DNA from: Aphelocoma coerulescens
Lineage: Eukaryota; Chordata; Aves; Passeriformes; Corvidae
Length of the DNA stretch: 64,000 bases
NCBI RefSeq assembly: GCF_041296385.1
Contig: NW_027184085.1
Span: forward strand, 13,015,301-13,079,300
Reading direction: 5' to 3'
In this document: positions 36,156-46,400 of the stretch, piece by piece
Layout: each line of letters starts with the position of its first letter
How positions within the stretch are numbered: position 1 is the first letter of the stretch
The notes under the pieces: model-generated
What the model was told of the DNA's origin: nothing
The model's input: the letters and a program-made list of their open reading frames with translations, nothing else
Database searches by the model: none
Made by a program: the position numbers and the translations under genes

Positions 36156-36819
36156 ACCTATTATTAGCAAGGCATTATTATCTGCCATTTGGATTGCAAA
36201 CTGTCTTACTGTGAGCTAGTTCATGTGGATTTCTCTGCATCAAGCTCCTAACCCTGCCGCAGCTACTCTTCTGTAAATTTCCATGCGGACACACTAATTT
36301 CGAGATCAGAATCCAAGGAGGATTTAATGAAGCTCAGCAGTACTCCAGGATGTGTACAGTGCCTCCCATCACGGAGCCAAGCCTCCATCAGGACTTGCGC
36401 CCACTACAGGCAGTGAATAATTGCATTGGCAGGTCTGAGCAGGGAGCGGAGGCTGAGGCAGTGGGGAAGGACTTTCAGTGCCTGCGCTGTGAGGTGTGTG
36501 AACCAGATCCTCCTCTTGGCTCCTCTGCATACAACAAACTTTCCCAGCTCCTCATGTTTTTCAACCAGAGGGATCTTAAGGCTACCAAGAAGGCAGGGCT
36601 GGAGTGGGCAGGGGTCATTGCCACTGCAATTGTCAATGCCAAGCTTTGGAGAATGACTAGGTTTGGAGCTGCTTGAGCAAGACCAAAGCCAATGACACTG
36701 CCTGTGGAGAAATAGGGGCACAAAGTGGGGGCATCCTTTCCTCATCCTGATGCCCGAGCAAAGGGAAAGCAGGTTTAGCAAGACAGACAGCAGTTGCTAC
36801 AAAGGGGAATGTTTCTTAC

Positions 36820-36991
36820 AGTCACTGTGCACAGCATAGGGAGGCAGCAGGCTGATGGGGGAGAGATCATCTTCAGGTCCCTCTACCACTGAAGGGGACC
36901 CCTTGGGAGGCGTCTTACCGGTGGGCAGGGGCAAGGTGGAGACCGTGTTGAGCAGCACCACGCAGACAGCCACAACATCCCATAACTTCAT
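36820..36991 (-). CDS. GDNF: GDNF first coding exon: signal peptide and pro-segment
   Basis: Start codon at 36991-36989, chosen because the peptide MKLWDVVAVCVVLLNTVSTL is an unmistakable GDNF signal peptide (human begins MKLWDVVAVC). It encodes 57 codons plus one base and ends at donor T|GTAAGA (intron from 36819). The exon supplies the signal peptide (about residues 1-19), PLPTGKTPP, then an acidic/proline-rich pro-segment ending VHSD. The split codon with exon 3 restores SNMPEDYPDQ, as in mammals. Between GKTPP and VHSD the sequence has diverged and is longer: the alpha-specific segment is 33 residues here against 26 in human. An internal donor (36919|36918) yields the beta form. Confidence 0.96.
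36911..36921 (-). promoter_or_regulatory. GDNF: Alternative 5' splice site for short (beta) pro-GDNF
   Basis: Minus-strand CCG|GTAAGACG, exon end at 36919. Splicing here to the same acceptor gives ...PLPT-A-NMPEDYPDQ in frame and removes 99 bases (33 residues), leaving a 185-residue precursor. Human GDNF uses a donor at the equivalent place (PLPA-A-NMPEDYPDQ) to make beta pro-GDNF. Use of the site is inferred. Confidence 0.8.
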
Positions 36992-37017
36992 CTTAGATCT
37001 CCTTCCAACACGGGCCC
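36992..37017 (-). other. GDNF: GDNF 5' UTR part of exon 2, with acceptor
   Basis: On the minus strand a pyrimidine-rich stretch ending CTATCTGCCAG (AG at 37019-37018) precedes 26 untranslated bases and the ATG. The base at -3 is A. A TAA in another frame lies at 36995-36993, one base before the start codon. Confidence 0.75.
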
Positions 37018-38296
37018 CTGGCAGATAGGAGAGGCAGGGTTAGCTCCCAGCTGCTGTGCTCCCCCCGTCCTGCCCCAACCCTGCCAGCCCTGAGAAAAAG
37101 CCGAGCAGTCTCGCACCCCAGATCAGCCTGGTTCACCCGGGCCAGGCCTGAGGACACAGAGGATGGAGCAACAACCTGTTCCCAGCGCAGGCAGAGAGAG
37201 TAAGGTGGGCTCCCCCCAGCAAGTGAGTGGTGTGGGAGAGGGAGGCACAGGATGGCCTCCAGTCCCTCTGTGCCTGAGAAAGCTGCATTGGGGAATGCAG
37301 GCATGCAGGTCCCAGAAGTCTGTTTCTAGGGACGTGGGACTGTGACCATGTCCCTGTGTTCACTGGCAGGCGGGTCACCTTGTGCTTCTCCAGCACTTGT
37401 TCCTGGGCTGGACCGGGGAGGACTGGGCTGATCTTGGGTGCTGGTCTGCGCGGATTTGATCTGCTACAAGCAAACCTTCATTTCCCTTTCCCTTTCCCTC
37501 TCTTCCCCTTCCCTTTCTCTTGCCTCTTTCCTTTCCCTTTTCCATCTTTCTTTTCCCCTTTCTTCTTCCCCCCACTCTTTCCCTTCCCCTATCCAGTCCT
37601 CTCTTTCATTTTAATTTTCTCTCTCCTTTTATCTTACCTTTTGTCTTTGTCACCTTTTTTTCCCTTATATTCTTCCTTTTTCCCATTCTTCTCCCTTTCA
37701 CTATTGTCTTCCTCTTTCCCTTTCCCCTTGCTTCAAGATTTCCTTTTTCCTTCCCTTTTCTCCTTCCACTTTCATTTTCCCTTTCCTCTTTGTTTCCATC
37801 TCCCTTTAATCTTCCTCTTCTTTTTCCTTCTCTTCCCTTCTTCCTTGTATTCTTCTCCTCCCCTACTCGCTCTTTCATTCTCTTTATCTTTTTTCACCGA
37901 TCCTCCGTTTTCTCCCTTTCCTTCTCCCCTTCCCTTCCCTTGTCCCTTTTTCTTTTCTCCTCCTCGTTTCCCGGCCGCCCTGCCCGAGGTCTGCCACGGC
38001 ACGTACCCGCTGCCCTCTGCACTCCGCCCCGGGGTAACAGCTGCCCCCAGCCCGGTTCGGCTTGGCCCGGTGGCGGCACAGGGCAGCGTCCGGCCCGGGA
38101 GGCGCAGCCCCGCCGGGGGGACCCGCGGAGATCCCGGTCCAGCGGCGGGGCTTAGGGCGCGGCTGCCGCTCGGTGCGCGCTTTCTCCGCCGGCCGCTGCC
38201 TTCGCACCTCGTCGTGTTCGGGGAGCTGCGGGGTGCCCCCGGAGACAGTGCCCGCCCGCCCCGCCCTCCCGTCCGCGCACCCATCCTCGCCCTCAC
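37018..38296 (-). other. GDNF: GDNF intron 1 (inferred)
   Basis: Runs from the candidate donor GAG|GTGAGG (38297|38296) to the exon 2 acceptor. Its middle is dominated by the polypyrimidine/polypurine tract; its 5' part lies in the CpG island. An alternative donor CGG|GTACGT lies at about 38010-38003. Confidence 0.55.
37480..37972 (+). repeat. 0.49-kb polypyrimidine tract (polypurine on the GDNF sense strand)
   Basis: The plus strand is nearly all C and T, built of degenerate CCCTTT, TTCCC and CTTTTC units with only scattered purines. It opens long artefactual frames rich in Phe, Leu, Ser and Pro on the plus strand and in Lys, Glu, Gly and Arg on the minus strand. On the GDNF sense strand it is a GGGAAA-type purine run about 0.46 kb upstream of exon 2. 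Confidence 0.95.
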
Positions 38297-38810
38297 CTCT
38301 GAGCTGGTCTCGTCGGACCCGAGATGGACATTAACGCCGTGGAGTCGACCGGCCGGACGGGCGATGCATGTGGGCAGGTCGGGGTCCGACCGCCGGCACC
38401 CTCTTTGCGCAAAGGAGGGGGGAAGGGGGAGACACGTATGGAGGAGGGGGTGTAAGGTCGCAGGTCTGGATGGAGGCAGCGGGGAGCCGCCAGCCCAGTC
38501 CCCGGCGGCGTCCCCCGCCGCCGCCGCAGGTGCTGTGCCCACGGCAGGAGCGGCGCCGCGGGGGTCTCTGCCAGCCCCGGCCCCGGAGCCGCGCTCAGCA
38601 GCGGCGGGAGCGGCCCGAGCCGCGGGGAGCGCCGCCTGGCAGCGGGAGCTGGCGCTGGGTGCTGCGCTTGGGACCCTGCCTGGAAATCTGAGAAAGACAC
38701 TCCATCAACAACTGCGGGGAGTCAGATGAAGACATCAGCGCTCCTGTAACGCCAGCTGGTCCAGCACTGCCGGGAGCCGCGCACCGCTCGGACACGCACA
38801 CCACGGCGGG

Positions 38811-38840
<30 letters not shown>
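38811..38840 (+). repeat. A30 homopolymer
   Basis: Thirty consecutive A within the CpG island; U30 in the GDNF sense direction if exon 1 extends this far. Confidence 0.95.
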
Positions 38841-38842
<2 letters not shown>

Positions 38843-38892
38843 ATACCACGAAAAAACCCCACCCCAGCGGAGGAAGGAAGGGGAAAACGATT

Positions 38893-38909
38893 AAAAAAAA
38901 AAAAAAAAA
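38893..38909 (+). repeat. A17 homopolymer
   Basis: Seventeen consecutive A, 52 bases after the A30 run; the spacer is also A- and C-rich. Confidence 0.95.
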
Positions 38910-38966
38910 TCTAACCACCCCCCCTCAGCCTGCTGTGAGAATCAGAGGCCGGCACTGGGATTTGTG

Positions 38967-38998
38967 CAGCAGCAGCAGCCGGGCAGCAGCAGCAGCAG
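38967..38998 (+). repeat. Interrupted (CAG)4-(CAG)5 triplet repeat
   Basis: Four CAG units, a CCGGG interruption, then five CAG units; CTG units in the GDNF sense direction, in the inferred 5' UTR. Confidence 0.95.
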
Positions 38999-39260
38999 TG
39001 AGGCTTCCTCCTCCAGAGCGGGGTCCCGTCGCGGCGAAAGCTTAGATCCAAGCGGGAGCGCGGCGGGAAGCTGGGCCGGTGTCGGGAGCGCCCGCTCCGG
39101 CTGGGCCTGGGCGGGCCGGGCTCCCCGGGGGCCGGCGGGGCTGGGTGGGGGTGCGGGGCTGGGCAAGGCGCGGGGGGCGCCGCACCCGCGGACGGCGTGA
39201 GCGCGGAGCCGGACGTGCGGACGCGGGGGCTTTGCCAGGGCGACTCGGCGCCGCAGATGG

Positions 39261-39267
39261 ATTTATA
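39261..39267 (-). promoter_or_regulatory. GDNF: TATA box of GDNF
   Basis: Minus-strand CCCTATAAATCC inside the CpG island, with a CRE-like TGACGCG just upstream (39282-39288 read on the plus strand). It predicts initiation near 39230. A second TATA-like CATAAATAC lies at about 39743-39751. Confidence 0.65.
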
Positions 39268-39750
39268 GGGCCCTTTGGCAGTGACGCGCCCTCCGCTGAT
39301 TCGCTTTCAGACCCAAACACACGCTGCCCCCCGCACCGGACCCCGCGGAGCCTCCAAATATCTGCCGGCTGAAGTCACCGGCCCGACATACCGTGGGCTG
39401 CGCGGCCGCCGGCGCAGCCCCGCGGCACCCGCTGGCCCTGCGGCGGCGGCGGGGCCAGGCCGGGGTAACCCAACACCGCGTCTGTCCCCAGCGCCGCTCG
39501 CCGCGCTCCCGCGGACGGACGGACTGACGGACCGACCGACGGCTGGCGGCGGCGGGGAGGCCGCGCCCTCCTCGCCCCTCGCCGGCCGCAGGTGTCGCCG
39601 CCGCCGCGGGTCCCCCGCGGAAGTCGCAGTGCGGGGTGCGGAACCTCCGCGCAGCCCGGCCCTGCGCGGGGGGCGGCGGTTTGACTCGGCGAAGGCCGCG
39701 GCAAAGCCGCTGTAAACAGTGTCGACTTTCAGCCCTGCGCCGTGTATTTA

Positions 39751-39757
39751 TGACTCA
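39751..39757. promoter_or_regulatory. GDNF: AP-1 site TGACTCA
   Basis: A perfect TGACTCA about 0.5 kb upstream of the TATA box, at the upstream part of the CpG island. It fits the stimulus-responsive behaviour known for GDNF, but binding is inferred. Confidence 0.5.
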
Positions 39758-40420
39758 CGCAGTTGTCCGGAGGTATGAGATCCTCATGTCGCCGGTGCTG
39801 CGGAATTAGCGCGGCGCAGCCCGGGCGGGCGGCTGGGCAGCGCAGGCTTTGCGCGGCCGGTCGGGAGATCGCTCCCTCAGCCTCGCGGGGCTTGTCTTTT
39901 AAAATAGTCTTTGCTTCTGGATATTTATTTTTTGTGGGGGGAAGGCACTCGTGTATGGGATGGAGCAGCGAAACCCCAGGAGACCATCGGTCCCGGAGCC
40001 CCTGCGCCGGCACAGCGCCGAGCACCGGAGCTGCGGAACGGAGGGATCCGCGCTGAGCATGGCCGGCCCGGCCCGGGCCGCCCGCAAAGATGACACCTGT
40101 CTGCGGGTTTGTTTCGTACGATCTCTGCCCCAGGTGTGCATATGTGTGTGGTTATGGCTGTATACGTGTGCGCACCGGCTCGTCTCTCTCTCCCGTGAAA
40201 GAGGAGCAGCCCCCAAGCAGTCCCTCCAGTGACCGCTGCCCGTCCCGGACCCCGCGGGCACGGCTGCCTGATGCAGCGACGGCGGCCAGAGCTGCACCCC
40301 CGGGCGGGGGGTGGTCCGGCAGGGCGGAGAAAGAGGGGAAAGAGGCGCCGAGCCCCGTCCGAACACTGCCACCGTCAGGGCTGCCTATCCCCGACTCTGC
40401 CCAATCTCTGCGCCACCTCG

Positions 40421-43400
40421 TCTGCTGTATACCACTTTCCTTCTCCTTCCTCCTTTCCCCTACCCTCCCCTCTTCCCACTCCCCCGTTTAAGTCCCAGGC
40501 CCTGCAGGGAGAGGATGCAGGAGGCAAGTGGGACCAGCTCCTGCTGCATGCCCTAGGCTTTGTGCACAGCCCATCCTGCAACACTTGCACTCTCTCTGCA
40601 CCCCTTGGCTAGGAAGTAGGGTGAGAACCTTGCATGTAGACTCCAGAGCCAGGTGTGTGCACACCAACAACACTTGTGTGCTCTTCATCAGTCTGAAATC
40701 TGCATAACCCTCCAAGCTCTCAGTTGTGAAGGAGATCTCAGGCCAGGGGCTGTAGCACAGTAGAGGGGGGCACAATCACCTTACTAGATGGAATGAGAAT
40801 GAGAATCAATATCTGTGCCTTCCATGGGACTAGTGAGGGTTTTTGAGATGTTTATTGGAAATTTGGAGGGGTCTCCTAAATGTCATCTGGATGGGCTGCC
40901 AGGATGCCATTTCTGCAGGAGGCATCTTCTAAATTTCCATTGGATGACAAGATGGAGAGACGAGCGCGAAACTCCTTGTGAAGCCTTTTGGGCAGCATGG
41001 CTTTTCCATCACTGCAGTCATCTGCCTAGTAAGGGGAAATTTCACAACTATCTTCCACTAAATGAGGCATTTGTGATGAAGTGGTCAGCCTTTCTTGGGA
41101 CCATTTCCCTGTCTCTGCAGGAGCAACAGATTTGTGACTCAGAAATAATGTCTGAAAGAATTACTTTATTCGATTTTTCTTTAACTTCAGACTATTTCTT
41201 TTCCTACTGTGGCATCTGAAAAAAGAGTAATTTGCACGAAAGACAATTCTTCTAAGTACAGGAGAGTAAAATATTCCCCGAAGTTATCTACTTTATAAAT
41301 ATTAAACAGTATTATACATAAATGTAAATGTTCACTTTAAAGTCATCTTAACTTCTTTCAGTACAGACAATCCAGTGATAGACACCTGGAATAAAAGTTT
41401 CTGAATTACAGCCTCTTTGCAGGCAACAAGTGGGACAATGACAGATCAATCTGTTGAAAAGAAACAGGGTATATGATATCTGTACAATAAAGACACAGGC
41501 ATCTGATAAATGCATCTTTTTATATATATGTGCACACCAGAAGGGGACAGGAGAAGGCATTACAAGAAGGAGTGTTTGGTTTGGCTCTGCGATACTGTTC
41601 AGGTTGAGCTACCGCTGTCACAAAATTATTTACGTGTAGTTGTGAGATGGGCGATGGATGCAAGTGCTGTGTGCACCAAGTGCTCTGTGCGCAAAAGGTC
41701 ATTCCTGGCTCAAACACTGAGCAGAGCAGAGGAATGGATACAACGTGGTGCCTCCATTAAAGGTTGGGGACCAGGACACGCTGAAATGAATGCCTTGGTT
41801 ACACTGTTTATGGTGACACAGAGTACTAGCATTTTATGTGCAAGATCATTAACTAAAACTTTACTGCACATATTGGACAAAACGAGCTCAACATATTATT
41901 CTTTTGCATGGTTTTTGCTAGTGCAAAGCCACTAATTTTCTTTAAATAACATAGGTAATGAAGCCAAGACAGAGATTGTCCATCTATAATACTGGAGGAG
42001 TTTATTTTTCCTTGCTATTAAAAGCTGCTGAAAGCCCATTTTTTAGTTTATGTGTTATTTAGCTCACATGAACCAGAGTGAAAGGAAATGTTAGGCAGAT
42101 GTCTTAGTTGCAGTAATAGGATGGTTGAAATAAATGGAGGGCAAACCTGCTAGTTCTTAATCACAAAATAATGTACCTGCCTCTCCCTGTGCTGCCAGTG
42201 CAAATCTCTTGGTAAGGAGGGTTACTGAGAGCCCTGTGCACTCATGGAAAGTAAAGTAGCTGCTGAAAGATTTCCATAGTTCTATTAAAAGCTAACAAAA
42301 GCTACAAAAACTTCAGAATTGATTACATTTTTCTATACAGATCATGAAAGTGTTTCAGAGCTGCTTGAAATAAAACTCCTTTCGGTGAAGAAAAAAAAAA
42401 AATGTCTGCTGTCAGGAAAAAAAACAGGAAGAGAAAAATGACCCATTCAGACCTAAATAAAGTGTGTCTTTACATTGTAAAGGTTGGCTCTTTTAAAACA
42501 AGCTAAAAAGCTGCTTGACATTATGCAGTATGTTCTCATTTTTTGTTTATATGTGTCAACATGATGTATAGATCTCTTAAGATGTCAAGCGCTCCATACT
42601 GTAATTTCTAAGTTACCTTTGAAATCTGAAACATTATTTCCTAGTCACAGTATGACTGTTCAGGCAGTAAGTGGTGATTTCTTTGGTATTAGTAATAGAG
42701 GAGACCATGCTGTTGAAGCAAGTGCCCTTGGAAGTCATCTGAGTACCAGGAATATGCACCAAGCGGCTGCATGCCTGGGGAAGCAGCTGTGTTTTGGGCC
42801 ACAGCTGCCTGCTCCTGTGTGTGATGTCAAATGCCCTTGGTCATCCCTAGACTCGCAGGAGATCCCTGCAGCATTCAGCCATTGCATGAAACAGCTTTGA
42901 GCACTCATTTCCTTTCTTTATTTAAGATGATTAAAGTCTGTTGGGAATTCATTGTTCTGGGGACATGGGTGGCTGTTCTGCTCTGCACTGACATCCAACA
43001 CCGCACCTACCATTCCAGCATCCCATGGAATGTGTATTATCATGACTTAACTGGTGGGCAAGGGGTGAGACACTGATTTAGGTAGGAACTAGAGCGAAGA
43101 TGTGGCAACTGCCTGGGTAGAGCAGGTTTGTTGGGGCCTATGAGGTGCCTACCTTGTGTTGGAGCCCTGACTACCTGCTCAAGCAATCTACTTAAAGATA
43201 TCCCTAATTGCTGTGTTTATTAGAATTATTGTGAGCCAGTGCCAAGGTCTGTTCTTTAGCTTGGAGGCTAACTGCTGCCTTTTGACCACATCCTTCTCAT
43301 TCCTGCCAGAGAGGGTGCCTGCAGGGCACGGCTCCTGTCCCCTGTGGACTTGTACACCCATGTGGGATGATGTTTCCTGGGACAGCATGGGTCCCAGCAT

Positions 43401-46400
43401 GCCAGTGACTGTTCTACCAGTGTGATAGCATCAATGGTTGGGCCTGGCAGCATCCCTGCAGTGTTTATTTTCCTGGGATAGGTGCAGCCAGCGTGTCTGC
43501 ACGTGCTTCAGGCAGACCTCCCAGTGCAATTGAAAAAAGTCCTTAGCAGGGGCTCTTCTCTTGCTGTGGTGGGAAAAGGGGAGAAGATACTATATTTCTA
43601 AAATTGGTGTGAGATGTGGCAGATAGGGTTTAAGAGCAACCTTCTCTCCTCTTTTGGTGGATATTTGCAGGACTTTATTGTAGACACCTACTTGGATTGT
43701 TTAACTTGTATATTTATAGGTGAAGTTTAACATGCCCTGGGGAACACTGTAAGCAAATTGTGTTTAACAGTTCATCTGGGCAGTGTCCCGTGCCCAAATT
43801 CCCCCCATAGCTGAAGTTCCTTTATTCTTTACGATCTATTTTCCAGGGAAATACCAATAGATCATGGAAAGCTTTTCTGCTAAAGCCTTTCATGTAGTAG
43901 TTCTCTAGCAGAAAGACATTCAGAGGACTAAGGAATCATGAACTCATGACCTATTCTAGTTGCATACTTCGAAGCAGAGCCTGACAAGAGAGGGTTTAAA
44001 ACTTGCTAATTAACAGTAATTGTAACAGCTGTCACATGCTGCTACTGTTTTAATTGGCATTAATCACAGCTGCATCTGTATTATGCTGCCATTGGGATTC
44101 TGGTGTATTTAATCTCAGAATGTGGCACCTTCTGAGAGATTATGAGATCATAAAAGCATGGGGGCAACATATTTGTCAGGGTTGAAGGTCACTAATCTGT
44201 GCTGAAAGCAGCCAAGAGGAGCAAGCCATGCAGAGGGACAAGTGGAACAAGCAGTGACACTTTGCAAAAGTGCAGAGCTTTACTGTTTGGATTCTCTCTC
44301 CCAAGAGTTTTTTCTGTGTTTCTGAATTTGAACTCTGCTGTCAGGTGTTGGCATAAGGAAGGTCTTTTAGAAGTATTTGTTAGCTTGTAAGTTCTGCCGG
44401 GATAAGTTGTTAAAAAAACCCCTCTCAAAAACCCATAAACCAAACCCCATCAAATTTTATGAGATAAGGAGCAGAAGCTTGGTTCTTTTGGATCAACATC
44501 CATTTTAGCCTGTTACTAAGGATAAGAGGAAGCATCTAAGTAGTCCAAATGACTGTGATGCATTCAGCAGAGTATTTAGCTTTTTGCTTGTGGCAGATTT
44601 GCAGCTGTAACTGCGTTGTCCTTGTAAACCACTGCAATGTCAGATAGCAGTGGTTATCCCTAGATCTTGTGGTTAGGCAGATGTTTCTGTTAGGATGAGC
44701 AGAGACACATTGTAACTGGGGCTGGTTACAAGAACAACTGGGCTATAAATCTACAGCTTCTTGCTTATATGTACATCATGTAGAGACAATTAACTGATAC
44801 TTTTTCTTCTCCTTGCAAATATGTAGTTATGGCAGTGTTTGTTTTATTTTTGTAAAAATAAAATGGTTATATTGTGTGCTGGCCACAAGCTTGTCTTGTT
44901 TCAGCATGCTGGCTTACATTGGGAAAACATCACTACTACTGAAACTAGAAGTATTTATTTGGTCTCCATGTTCAGAAAGATGCATTTATGATTATGCTTT
45001 AACAGAGCAGAAAACTTATGTCTTGTTACAAATTCAGAGAAAATAGCTCACAGGCAAAATAAGCATGACAATAATTTACAGAACTGTGAACTTACCCATA
45101 CAAAAATCTTCAGCAGTTAGCAAAAAATGTTCTTAAAACTTGGGGCTATAGTCTGGGATGAAAATTCAAACTGACACATTTTATTTATACCAGGTTTCTT
45201 TTAAAATCACTCAGTAGGAACACTTTTGCCTTGTTTTTCATAAAATCCCTGCGTGAATTGTGCATAGACATCTCTCTCCGTCAGCAAGGAAAAGTGTGGG
45301 GGACTGCACCGTGATCTCTGAGCTCTCCACAGTTAGTAAGACTTGGAAATGCAATGATGTATGTGATCTTCAAAGTTCATCTGAAGCTTAGGCTTAGGAT
45401 GTCAGTTCAGCATAAGAGTGAAACATTGACTTTGAGCCAAGGATGGTTAGCACACTTAGATATGTGCAAGCTTCTTGCAGAATTGGTTCCTGACTCTTTG
45501 TGTCTCAGCATGAAGTTATATTTTCACTGCTTTTGTGAATGGGAAGTGAAAAGAATAGACAGTACTAATCAGCAAACTGAAACAGAGGAATGTAGAGGTG
45601 TGTAAATGAGGGAAGGTGTGAAAGAATCCTGAGTATGATTAGTCATTTTTACTGGAAAAATATGATCAGTCCAAAACCAGTGTCAGATATGATAAAATTT
45701 GCAACAAAACCCCAAATTAAATTGTATATCTTAGGATAGTAGAATGCTACAAGGCTTCATGGGTAACTGTTCGTAAACTTTCCTAGAAGGTTTCAAAGTG
45801 TCTGCTCTCTCAGGCCTATAAAAGTAAATACAAAATCAATATTGGGAACTGTGTCTGCTGTTCTTACTCCAGCAATACCTCATTGTGATAATTTCCTGAG
45901 TGACCAGTTGCTTCCAGAGTAAGCGTGGTGCTGCTGGATCAGGCATAGGTCCAGTTTGTGCAAAAGCTATTTCCCAGGAAAAATTATTATTGCCTTTAGT
46001 CAAATCAACTCCTTGCTTCCCATTCCTCTCTTTTCAGATCCTCTCCCAATATCAATCTTTCCACAAAATATCTCACCTGTACTCTCTGAGAGTCTGCATC
46101 AGGCTTTTCAGAACTCATGGTTTGCTTGCGGGAATGGAAGTGAGAAATGGAAACAAAGACAAATCCTTTATTTTTGTAAGAAGAAATTCACTCTCGTGCA
46201 GGAATAAAGATTATATAATTATTAGGTCAGATCCCAAGGAATTAATTTTTCTGGAAATTGGTAAAAGGGTAATTTCCCCACAGCTTTCCTTAATTATGTT
46301 TCTCTTTGTATTTTTCTTCTGGGGCCTTTTGAAAGGAGCTGGGGAAAAACTGGCAGGTCTCCTCAGGGAGAACATGTGATATTATGGTGGGAGCTGTTAA

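Larger units (their letters stand above)
20869..36819 (-). other. GDNF: GDNF intron 2 (15.95 kb)
   Basis: Begins at donor GTAAGA (36819 on the minus strand) and ends at AG 20870-20869. No further coding exon is recognised. It contains a decayed retroviral region (about 22760-25552), a (CA)n cluster (about 25683-25765), an LTR (27834-28192), a G11 run (31896-31906), a T15 run (33644-33658), a (TG)n (about 35723-35740) and a hairpin (36130-36155). The remaining sequence shows no structure I can name. The stretch at 21540-21670 is strongly AT-rich. Confidence 0.85.
17991..39232 (-). other. GDNF: GDNF gene span (inferred transcription unit)
   Basis: Predicted extent from about 30 bases downstream of the TATA box (39261-39267) to the inferred poly(A) site. 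Exon 1 (non-coding) about 39232-38297; intron 1 38296-37018; exon 2 37017-36820; intron 2 36819-20869; exon 3 20868 to about 17991. Both coding exons and the junction between them are firmly supported: reading frame, splice consensus on both sides, and a split Ser codon (T + CT). Exon 1 and both transcript ends are inferred from signals. Total mRNA would be about 4 kb. The two-coding-exon layout and the large second intron match mammalian GDNF. Confidence 0.75.
38297..39232 (-). other. GDNF: GDNF exon 1, non-coding (inferred)
   Basis: Inferred from the TATA box about 30 bases upstream and a strong donor CAGAG|GTGAGG at its 3' end (38297|38296). It would carry, in sense direction, a CTG repeat, U17 and U30 tracts and several upstream ATGs (for example 38700 and 38331). 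The real start could be downstream of the homopolymers, which would shorten it greatly. Confidence 0.45.
37973..40420. promoter_or_regulatory. GDNF: CpG island over the GDNF promoter and exon 1
   Basis: About 2.4 kb of GC-rich DNA with dense CpG, in sharp contrast to the AT-leaning flanks. It contains GC boxes (for example CCCCGCCC near 38250-38260), a CRE-like TGACGCG at 39282-39288, the TATA box and an AP-1 site. Long open frames on both strands are expected from the composition. No other gene start is recognised. Mammalian GDNF also has a CpG-rich promoter. Confidence 0.85.

Noticed and set aside
37520..38155. 211-codon plus-strand and matching Lys/Glu/Gly-rich minus-strand frames
   Set aside because: Low-complexity translation of the same pyrimidine/purine tract in other frames.
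37356..38729. 457-codon plus-strand open frame
   Set aside because: The first part is a Phe/Leu/Ser/Pro read-through of the polypyrimidine tract and the second part a GC-rich CpG-island read-through. There is no domain, and it lies antisense to GDNF intron 1 and exon 1.
38942..39715. Several Ala/Gly/Pro/Arg-rich frames on both strands
   Set aside because: Expected from CpG-island composition, where stop codons are rare; no start context, domain or splice support.
45900..46379. 159-codon plus-strand frame
   Set aside because: No domain, no splice or promoter context; the length is within chance for a 64-kb window.
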